From JAFDZO01 sp041859205 (GTDB taxonomy: Bacteria > Bacteroidota > Ignavibacteria > Tepidaquicellales > Tepidaquicellaceae), in assembly GCA_041859205.1 (NCBI GenBank), contig JBHEKU010000217.1, forward strand, positions 1-12,234: a stretch of 12,234 bases of DNA, in the 5' to 3' direction. The position numbers and the translations under genes were made by a program. Positions 7,474 through 12,234 of the stretch are shown here, one piece after another (the first letter of the stretch is position 1; every line of letters starts with the position of its first letter). The notes under the pieces were generated by a model, which was not told the DNA's origin, ran no database searches, and saw only the letters and a list, made by a program, of their open reading frames with translations.

Positions 7474-7503
7474 TGAAAATCTTATCAAAATAACAGATTT
7501 TCA
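7474..7503. promoter_or_regulatory. Inverted repeat in the divergent glmM / KTSC promoter region, possible operator
   Basis: The 94-nt gap between the divergent mutase and KTSC genes must contain both promoters. It holds a perfect 9-bp inverted repeat, TGAAAATCT (7474-7482) and AGATTTTCA (7495-7503), with a 12-nt spacer. It sits about 20 nt from the mutase start and 46 nt from the KTSC start. The spacing suits a dimeric regulator, and the arms lack the GC content of a terminator. I could not assign clear -10/-35 or Bacteroidota-type promoter boxes. A chance palindrome in AT-rich DNA is possible. Confidence 0.35.
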
Positions 7504-7548
7504 CTGCAAATGTAAGGAACAACGAAGATTGTAAAACTGTTATAACTA

Positions 7549-7740
7549 ATGAGCATAAATAAAATCATGCCTTCAACAGTTATAAAAGGATATCATTACA
7601 ACGAAGATAAGGAAGTTTTAATCATTATTTTTACTACGGAAAGAACTTATAAATATAAAGATGTTCCTCAAAAAATATTTAACCAGTTTTACAAAGCAAC
7701 TTCAAAAGGAAGATACTTTAATTTTAATATCAAGGGATAA
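7549..7740 (+). CDS. Small KTSC-domain protein
   Basis: This 63-residue product is essentially one KTSC domain, a short fold named for its presence at the C-terminus of some lysyl-tRNA synthetases and common as a stand-alone bacterial protein of unknown function. Family-like features: MPSTVIKGYHYNEDKEVLII (7-26), the F-x-x-x-x-x-Y-x-Y strand pair ending YKYKDVP (34-40), and the ATSKGRYFNFNIKG tail (50-63) with the conserved SKG-R-F. Family members often run a few residues further past IK, so this copy ends slightly early. It has no signal peptide or membrane segment, so it is probably cytoplasmic. It is the only plus-strand gene between 2489 and the window end, wedged between glmM and the uridylyltransferase gene, with its stop 21 nt from the latter's stop. 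Its role is unknown; RNA or nucleic-acid binding is only a guess from the domain's name. Confidence 0.82.
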   Translation: MSINKIMPSTVIKGYHYNEDKEVLIIIFTTERTYKYKDVPQKIFNQFYKATSKGRYFNFNIKG

Positions 7741-7761
7741 GTATGCATATGAAGAGGTGGA

Positions 7762-8508
7762 TTAAACCATCTTCTCCATTTCTTCGAGCTGCTCAACTGT
7801 ATTCACACCGGTTATCTCTACATTGTTTTCAGTTGGCACTGCGCCAATTTTCATGTTATTATCTTTAAAATAATTGAAAATATCAGTCAGATAATATTCA
7901 CCTTGTGCGTTATCAGTTTTTAAAGTCTTCAGTGCTTCAAATAAATTTTTATTATCCACTATATATATCCCTGAGTTTATCTCTGCTATTTTCTTCACTT
8001 CTTCGTCTGCATCTTTTTCTTCAACAATATCTATAAAGTTATCGTTTTCATCTCTCACAATTCTGCCATAGCCGAAAGGGTTATCGAAATTTGCGGAGAG
8101 CAGACTTGCTGAAAAATTATTTGCGTTATGAAAAATTAAAAAATTCTCTACGGTCTCATATCTGAGCAAAGGCACATCACCTGAAAGTATCAGTGTATCG
8201 CCTTCAAAATTTTCAAGTTCTGATTTCGTCTGCATTACAGCATGGCCTGTCCCCAATTGCTCATCCTGCGAAGCGAATGAAATTTTATCCATATCGTCTT
8301 TGAAAGTCTCTTTTATAAAATCCATTACAGTCTGCTTTTGATGTCCTACTATTAATATTATTTTTTCAGAGTGGATTTTCAAAGCCAGCTCTACTACATG
8401 CTGTATCATCGGCTTCCCTTTTAAAGGGAACATTACTTTCGATTTATCAGGATTTCTCATTCTCTTGCCTTTTCCTGCAGCAAGTATTACGGTAGCGAGT
8501 TTTTTCAT
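7762..8508 (-). CDS. Stand-alone N-acetylglucosamine-1-phosphate uridylyltransferase (GlmU N-terminal domain type)
   Basis: The 248-residue product equals the pyrophosphorylase half of GlmU, which joins UTP and GlcNAc-1-P to form UDP-GlcNAc in the cytoplasm. Motifs: LAAGKGKRM (9-17), KVMFPLKGKPMI (24-35), EQLGTGHAV (83-91), GDVPLL (110-115, Mg-ligand Asp111), FGYGRIVRD (145-153), VEEKDA (162-167), INSGIY (177-182), NAQGEYYLTD (200-209) and EITGVNT (231-237, second Mg-ligand Asn236). All nucleotide- and metal-binding marks seen in E. coli GlmU are present. The left-handed beta-helix acetyltransferase half is missing. The stop is 21 nt from the convergent KTSC stop and no helix repeats follow, so this is a genuine single-domain enzyme rather than a broken GlmU. 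A different NDP-sugar product is possible. A terminator at 8534-8570 isolates it from panC upstream, so it probably has its own promoter. Confidence 0.88.
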   Translation of the reverse strand: MKKLATVILAAGKGKRMRNPDKSKVMFPLKGKPMIQHVVELALKIHSEKIILIVGHQKQTVMDFIKETFKDDMDKISFASQDEQLGTGHAVMQTKSELENFEGDTLILSGDVPLLRYETVENFLIFHNANNFSASLLSANFDNPFGYGRIVRDENDNFIDIVEEKDADEEVKKIAEINSGIYIVDNKNLFEALKTLKTDNAQGEYYLTDIFNYFKDNNMKIGAVPTENNVEITGVNTVEQLEEMEKMV

Positions 8509-8533
8509 TATGTATGTATTTGGAATAGGTTAT

Positions 8534-8570
8534 AAAAAAGCCTGTAATATCTAAAAAGATATTTACAGGC
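8534..8570 (-). terminator. Intrinsic terminator of the accD-panC unit
   Basis: On the minus strand, a hairpin of GCCTGTAAATATCT (8570-8557) and AGATATTACAGGC (8552-8540), with a 4-nt T loop and one bulged base, is followed immediately by six Ts (8539-8534). This is a textbook Rho-independent terminator about 50 nt past the panC stop and just ahead of the uridylyltransferase start. Confidence 0.88.
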
Positions 8571-8619
8571 CGGAAAATTATTTAACACTTAAGCGGGACT
8601 TTCAGTGCTGATATTAAAA

Positions 8620-9480
8620 TTATTTTGTGAATAAAAGATTATCTATTAATCTTGTATTACCGATTTTTGCAGCTAAAGAAATTAGAACTTCACCATTGTA
8701 TGAATTAAGATCATATATCTTTTTCAATTCACTATTATCTGTTATCTCTATATATTCTATGGTAAGATTTTTTGAGTTAGATTTTAACACTTCACCGATT
8801 TTCCCAATTATTGCATTTGCATCAGAAACTTTTTTTTCAGTTATCATTTTTTTGCCTTCAACTAATGCTTTGTAAATTCCTGCAGCTTCACTTTTATCCG
8901 ATTCAGACAAATACGAATTTCTTGAGCTCATCGCTAAACCGTTATCTTCACGGACTGTCGGGCAAATATTTATTTTCAAATCATAGTTTAGATCTTCAGC
9001 CATTTGCTTGATAACAACTGCCTGCTGAGCATCTTTTTGTCCGAAGTATGCAGCATTAGGTTTTACAATATTGAATAACTTTGCAACGACTGTTGCAACA
9101 CCGCTGAAATGACCGGGTCTTGCTTTGCCTTCAAGAGTATCTGATATTTCAGAAACGGAAATTTTTGTTTTATTTTTCGGAGGATACATTTCCTCGGCAG
9201 AAGGATGAAAAATATAATCTACACCTGCTTTTTCACAAGCAAAATAATCTTTCAAGAAGTCACGCGGATATTTTTCAAAATCTTCACCGGGGAGAAACTG
9301 AGTAGGGTTTACAAAAATGCTGACAACTACAATATCATTTTCTTCCTTAGCTTTATCAATAAGAGATGTATGTCCTTTGTGAAGAAATCCCATAGTTGGC
9401 ACAAACCCGATTTTTTTCCCCACACATCTGAAATAATCTGCAACATCCTGCATTGCAGCAATCTCTTTAATAACTTTCAT
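8620..9480 (-). CDS. panC: Pantoate--beta-alanine ligase (pantothenate synthetase)
   Basis: This is a complete 286-residue enzyme of normal length. It condenses pantoate and beta-alanine with ATP to give pantothenate, the CoA precursor, in the cytoplasm. Family marks: PTMGFLHKGH (28-37; Met30, His34 and His37 of the nucleotidylyltransferase site), SIFVNPTQF (54-62, substrate Gln61), EGKARPGHFSGV (117-128), YFGQKDAQQ (145-153, Lys149 and Gln153) and the KMSKS-like MSSRN (184-188). The C-terminal dimer domain ends in the expected region. The start ATG places the first motif at the usual distance. It lies 23 nt after accD on the same strand, most likely as one transcript that ends at the terminator downstream. 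No panB or panD is in the window. No Shine-Dalgarno is visible before the ATG. Confidence 0.97.
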   Translation of the reverse strand: MKVIKEIAAMQDVADYFRCVGKKIGFVPTMGFLHKGHTSLIDKAKEENDIVVVSIFVNPTQFLPGEDFEKYPRDFLKDYFACEKAGVDYIFHPSAEEMYPPKNKTKISVSEISDTLEGKARPGHFSGVATVVAKLFNIVKPNAAYFGQKDAQQAVVIKQMAEDLNYDLKINICPTVREDNGLAMSSRNSYLSESDKSEAAGIYKALVEGKKMITEKKVSDANAIIGKIGEVLKSNSKNLTIEYIEITDNSELKKIYDLNSYNGEVLISLAAKIGNTRLIDNLLFTK

Positions 9481-9503
9481 TGTAAAGCTTTAATTTGGAA
9501 AAT

Positions 9504-10343
9504 TTAATTTATTAAATTTAGTAGCTGTGATATTCTTAACTTTAAATCTTTTCTGTTTACTATAAAGTCTATGAAACCGTGTTCAAGTAAAAATTCCGAT
9601 TTTTGAAATCCTTTAGGAAGTTCTTTACCGGTTGCCTGCTTTACAACACGCGGACCTGCAAATGCAATCAACGCCTTTGGCTCAGCAATGTTAAAATCAC
9701 CCAGCATAGAGTAAGATGCCGATGCTCCACCCGTTGTAGGATTTGTCAGTAGTGAAATATAAGGAAGTTTTTCCTCGTCAAGTTTTGCAAGCTTTGCGCT
9801 TGTCTTCGCCAATTGCATTAGAGATATAGCGCCTTCCATCATTCTGGCGCCGCCGCTTGAAGAAATAATTATAAGCGGGCTTTTTGTTTTGATTGCTTTA
9901 TCAACTGCTCTGCTAATTTTTTCTCCGACAACACTTCCCATGCTGCCTCCAATAAAATCAAAATCCATTGCAGCAATCACAACTTCCTTGCCGTTAATCT
10001 TTCCTGTTACTGTTCTTATTGCATCATATAGATCGGTTTTCTTAATAGTATCTTCAACTCTTTTCGCATAAGGTTTTGTATCGGTAAAATGCAGCGGGTC
10101 AACCGACTTCATTTTCCTGTCAAACTCTTTCAATGAATCTTCATCAAGAATAAGTTTAAAATATTCTTTACTGCCTATTCTAAAGTGATAATCACATTTT
10201 ATACATAGGTACGAATTAGATTCCCATTGCTTGCGATGCATAAGCTCGCCGCACTCAGGACACTTAATCCACATACCGTCGGGAACATCCTGTTTTGGTG
10301 AATCTGTTTGGATATTTTCTTTATTTCGCTTGAACCATGCCAT
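9504..10343 (-). CDS. accD: Acetyl-CoA carboxylase carboxyltransferase subunit beta
   Basis: This is a complete 279-residue AccD. With AccA it transfers the carboxyl group from biotin-BCCP to acetyl-CoA, making malonyl-CoA for fatty acid synthesis in the cytoplasm. The N-terminal zinc ribbon is intact: Cys28-x2-Cys31 and Cys47-x2-Cys50. The crotonase-like carboxyltransferase core shows GSMGSVVGEK (133-142), SSSGGARMMEG (161-171), NPTTGGASASYSMLGD (201-216), AFAGPRVVKQ (227-236) and the closing GFQKSEFLLEHGFID (245-259). The start ATG fits the typical MAWFKR beginning. It is first in a unit with panC. accA is not in the window, which is usual because the two subunits are often unlinked. Its promoter must lie in the 10344-10460 gap, where I could not pick out convincing boxes; no Shine-Dalgarno is visible. 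Confidence 0.97.
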   Translation of the reverse strand: MAWFKRNKENIQTDSPKQDVPDGMWIKCPECGELMHRKQWESNSYLCIKCDYHFRIGSKEYFKLILDEDSLKEFDRKMKSVDPLHFTDTKPYAKRVEDTIKKTDLYDAIRTVTGKINGKEVVIAAMDFDFIGGSMGSVVGEKISRAVDKAIKTKSPLIIISSSGGARMMEGAISLMQLAKTSAKLAKLDEEKLPYISLLTNPTTGGASASYSMLGDFNIAEPKALIAFAGPRVVKQATGKELPKGFQKSEFLLEHGFIDFIVNRKDLKLRISQLLNLIN

Positions 10344-10420
10344 TCGCTAAATTTACAAGGTTTTTTTCAATTTTGATAGTAATAAAACTTGCTTACTTCT
10401 GAGTAATATTTTCGGAAGGA

Positions 10421-10455
10421 TTATAGGTTCCGCTAATAAATAACGGAACCTGTAA
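10421..10455 (-). terminator. Hairpin after the DUF1573-cytochrome gene, probable terminator
   Basis: A 12-bp stem with one G-U pair (TTATAGGTTCCG at 10421-10432 against CGGAACCTGTAA at 10444-10455) encloses an 11-nt AT-rich loop. It starts 5 nt past the stop of the minus-strand cytochrome gene. The minus-strand tail after the stem is not a clean T-run, so efficiency is uncertain. It probably separates the tsaE-tsaB-cytochrome unit from accD. The rest of the 10344-10460 gap shows no other structure that I can support. Confidence 0.62.
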
Positions 10456-10460
10456 GATTT

Positions 10461-11255
10461 TTATTCTTTGATAAATGAATTTACTGAAAGGTCGCTTCTT
10501 ATATAGGCAAGAAGCGTCATTATTTCATCGGTAGTTAGCGGACCACCTGCATCTTTATGAAAGCCCGGCATCATAGTTGGATTTACAGGCGAACCATTCT
10601 TAATATAATTTACTAACTCATCGTCTGTATATTTTACTGCTGTATTTTTATCAATAGGACCGTGAGGCTTATGGTCTTTTGCATCGCCATGGCAGATAGC
10701 GCAGTCAGCATCATAAAGTTCTTTACCGATTTTTCCTATACCTTTTGTTACATGGCAGTCAACACACACACCTGCAAAAATTGATGCACCAGCCATAACC
10801 GTCATGTGTTTCTTTTCCTCTTCTGTCGGAAGTTTTATATCAAACATAACTGAAAGAATTACATGATCATTCGTTTTATCATTTGACTGAACAAGAACCG
10901 TTTTTTCTATTTTTCCAACTTTTCCATTAGAGTTAAATGTAATTCTTATCTTTCCTGTTTCGCCGGGTTTATATTCACTTTTTTCACCGACTGTTGCAGC
11001 AGTACATCCGCAGGATGTCTGAACATTTGTTATTTCCAGATTTTCGTCTCCGTCATTGGAGAAATCAAATTCATACTGAATAATATCACCCTGCACAATT
11101 TTTCCGAAGTCTCTTTGTTTTTCAGCAAAAGAAATTTTAGGACCGCCTGTAAAACGGTCATTACCGAAAATATCTGAACTCTTAAAATTGACGGAAAGAA
11201 TCAACCCGGTGATTAAAACAAAGAATAATATTGAGTAAAATTTTTTGATATTCAT
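10461..11255 (-). CDS. DUF1573 domain fused to a diheme cytochrome c, exported
   Basis: The 264-residue product has a hydrophobic N-terminal segment (residues 6-22), either a signal peptide or an anchor, so it works outside the cytoplasm. Residues about 40-140 form a DUF1573 Ig-like domain with its hallmark TSCGCTAA (80-87) and a KPGETGKIRITF strand. Residues about 148-256 are cytochrome c-like with two heme-binding motifs: CVDCH (164-168) and CAICHG (185-190, preceded by the usual GKELYDADC). MMPGFHKDAGGPLT (228-241) probably gives the axial Met of one heme, and the second heme's distal ligand is unclear. Two hemes within about 110 residues is dense. The role is probably periplasmic electron transfer, but the partner is unknown. 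The start ATG overlaps the tsaB stop as ATGA (11252-11255), so the gene is translationally coupled to a cytoplasmic tRNA-modification gene with no obvious functional link. Confidence 0.85.
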   Translation of the reverse strand: MNIKKFYSILFFVLITGLILSVNFKSSDIFGNDRFTGGPKISFAEKQRDFGKIVQGDIIQYEFDFSNDGDENLEITNVQTSCGCTAATVGEKSEYKPGETGKIRITFNSNGKVGKIEKTVLVQSNDKTNDHVILSVMFDIKLPTEEEKKHMTVMAGASIFAGVCVDCHVTKGIGKIGKELYDADCAICHGDAKDHKPHGPIDKNTAVKYTDDELVNYIKNGSPVNPTMMPGFHKDAGGPLTTDEIMTLLAYIRSDLSVNSFIKE

Positions 11256-11896
11256 ATAAGTTTTTTTTGCGATTTCAGAGGAATAAATTCCTTCATGTAG
11301 AACGGTTCTGATGTATTATAATCAGAAATTTTATTTTGTGAAATATAATTTAACGTCAACTGATAGAGCGATATAATGCTTGGTGAGTCAGATGTCATTA
11401 TTCTTTCTTCATAACCGGTAATTTTTTCGTTGGCGATGAAAAAATCTTCTTCATTTAAAATTGAAGGCAGTAACGATATACTGTAATCTGATATTCTGGT
11501 TAAACTATTTTCTCTTTTGTATCTGGAAAAATAAAACTCGTTTGTTCTTGAGTTGGAGAAAATAAGCGGTACAATAATTTTATCGGTTTCAATTTTGTTT
11601 GCGAGTACATCTAAAGAATTTACTTCAATTAATTTGGCATCCGATGCAAAACAAATTCCTTTTGCAATTGCCGAAGATATTCTCAATCCTGTGAAAGAAC
11701 CGGGACCGTTGGAGATTGAAACGTAATCTAAATCCTTAAGATAAAAATTATTTTTTTTACAGTACTCAACAATATTATAAATTAATACATCTGCATTTTC
11801 ATCTTCAGATAAAATGTGACGTATGATTTCTTTGCAGTCACTAAAAACTGCAAATTCAATTTTATAAGAAGAAGAATCTATGATTAATATGTTCAC
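11252..11896 (-). CDS. tsaB: tRNA t6A threonylcarbamoyladenosine biosynthesis protein TsaB
   Basis: The 214-residue product is an ASKHA-fold pseudo-kinase that dimerises with TsaD and, with TsaE, supports transfer of threonylcarbamoyl to A37 of ANN-decoding tRNAs in the cytoplasm. Marks: MNILIIDSS (1-9), DYVSISNGPGSFTGLRIS (57-74, the TsaB/TsaD hallmark), AKGICFASDAKLIEVNSLDV (78-97), and a late EPFYMKEF (197-204) like the family's C-terminal tyrosine-containing strand. The middle portion is divergent and the protein is slightly short for TsaB (about 220-230). The start is GTG at 11896, overlapping the tsaE stop as GTGA. Its own stop overlaps the next start as ATGA. Both 4-nt overlaps indicate translational coupling in one operon. 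TsaD and TsaC are not in the window. Confidence 0.93.
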   Translation of the reverse strand: MNILIIDSSSYKIEFAVFSDCKEIIRHILSEDENADVLIYNIVEYCKKNNFYLKDLDYVSISNGPGSFTGLRISSAIAKGICFASDAKLIEVNSLDVLANKIETDKIIVPLIFSNSRTNEFYFSRYKRENSLTRISDYSISLLPSILNEEDFFIANEKITGYEERIMTSDSPSIISLYQLTLNYISQNKISDYNTSEPFYMKEFIPLKSQKKLI

Positions 11897-12234
11897 AAGT
11901 AAATTATTCTTTCGTTTTCGTTATTCCCGTAGTCAAAATTAACTGATTTTATTTCAACTCCCAAATGCTGAATTGCTAAATCCGGCCACTCAATTAAGCA
12001 AATAGAATTTTCAGAAATATAATTATCAAAACCGATGGAAAGCAGTTCGCTTTCAGATTTCAATCTGTATAAATCAAAATGATTAATAGTGATATCTTTG
12101 TTATTCAAAGAGCCTTTGTACTCATTAACAATAAGAAAAGTGGGACTGTTGACAACATCTTTCACCTGAAAATATTTACAGATACCTTTTATAAACTGAG
12201 TCTTGCCGGAACCCAGCTCACCTGTAAATCCTAT
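11893..12234 (-). CDS. tsaE: tRNA t6A biosynthesis ATPase TsaE (5' end beyond the window)
   Basis: The frame runs open to the window edge, giving 113 visible codons. The GTG at 12165 is an internal valine, not the start. The upstream part encodes the Walker A loop GELGSGKTQFIKG, which settles the identity. Further marks are VNSPTFLIVNEY (switch-like motif), NHFDLYRL (acidic site after the P-loop) and CLIEWPD near the C-terminus. TsaE is an ATPase of about 140-150 residues that binds the TsaB-TsaD dimer and drives the t6A cycle in the cytoplasm, so about 30 residues are missing. The stop overlaps the tsaB GTG start by 4 nt, and the tsaE-tsaB order is a common one in bacteria. Confidence 0.95.
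   Translation of the reverse strand: MGFTGELGSGKTQFIKGICKYFQVKDVVNSPTFLIVNEYKGSLNNKDITINHFDLYRLKSESELLSIGFDNYISENSICLIEWPDLAIQHLGVEIKSVNFDYGNNENERIIYL

Noticed and set aside
7762..8508. The uridylyltransferase gene as a broken, truncated glmU
   Set aside because: The domain ends cleanly after the GVNT motif and a short helix. No acetyltransferase hexapeptide repeats follow in any frame, because the convergent KTSC gene begins 21 nt later.
8591..8610. Small CACT/AGTG-type dyad between panC and its terminator
   Set aside because: The pairing is too short and imperfect to separate from chance.
9205..9507. 100-codon plus-strand open frame antisense to panC
   Set aside because: panC is unambiguous on the other strand, and this frame has no recognisable domain or start signal.
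12163..12165. GTG as the start of tsaE
   Set aside because: The frame continues upstream to the window edge and there encodes the Walker A loop essential to TsaE, so this is an internal valine.
1..12234. Mobile elements, CRISPR arrays, toxin-antitoxin pairs, tRNA or riboswitches
   Set aside because: No transposase-like gene, terminal repeats, regularly spaced repeats, cloverleaf or long structured leader was found. Gaps between genes are all under about 120 nt.

Overview
The window is AT-rich bacterial chromosome, most likely from the Bacteroidota/Chlorobiota/Ignavibacteriota (FCB) side of the tree, with Ignavibacteria-like as my best guess. Three things point there. The first gene carries a type IX secretion (PorZ-like) architecture. 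The HisA-like protein keeps a C-terminal stretch (ALYENKFPCQNIW) that, from memory, matches Chlorobium HisA better than other HisA proteins. None of the genes whose 5' leader is intergenic has a convincing Shine-Dalgarno sequence. This placement is inference, not a phylogenetic result. I see no IS element, phage gene, tRNA, rRNA or CRISPR array. The region reads as ordinary core-genome housekeeping with a few odd genes.

Layout. Nt 3-2488 (+): the 3' part of a PorZ-like beta-propeller protein, then 8 nt later a HisA-family isomerase lacking several hallmark residues. Nt 2490-4939 (-): imidazolonepropionase (hutI) followed by a lipoprotein of the PQQ sugar dehydrogenase family. The latter is convergent with hisA, with a single base between the stop codons. 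A hairpin at 4961-4987 separates this pair from the next minus-strand unit. Nt 4997-7454 (-): phosphoglucosamine/phosphomannomutase (glmM-like, TTG start) and an oligopeptide-type ABC ATPase. Nt 7549-7740 (+): a tiny KTSC-domain protein. Nt 7762-8508 (-): a stand-alone sugar-nucleotide uridylyltransferase equal to the N-terminal half of GlmU. Nt 8534-8570: a clear intrinsic terminator for the next unit. Nt 8620-10343 (-): accD then panC. Nt 10421-10455: another hairpin. Nt 10461-12234 (-): tsaE (cut by the window end), tsaB, and a DUF1573/diheme cytochrome c fusion, all joined by 4-nt stop/start overlaps.

How the genes fit together. GlmM and the GlmU-N protein can catalyse consecutive steps toward UDP-GlcNAc for peptidoglycan and LPS, although the acetyltransferase half of GlmU is absent here. 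AccD (malonyl-CoA) and PanC (pantothenate, the CoA precursor) share a transcription unit and both serve acyl/CoA metabolism. TsaE and TsaB are partners in making the t6A tRNA modification. The envelope-associated proteins (PorZ-like, sugar dehydrogenase lipoprotein, DUF1573-cytochrome) are scattered among the housekeeping genes.

The points most worth following are the HisA with replaced catalytic residues, the diheme cytochrome fused to a DUF1573 domain and translationally coupled to t6A genes, and the PorZ-like gene. I found no convincing new multi-gene system.
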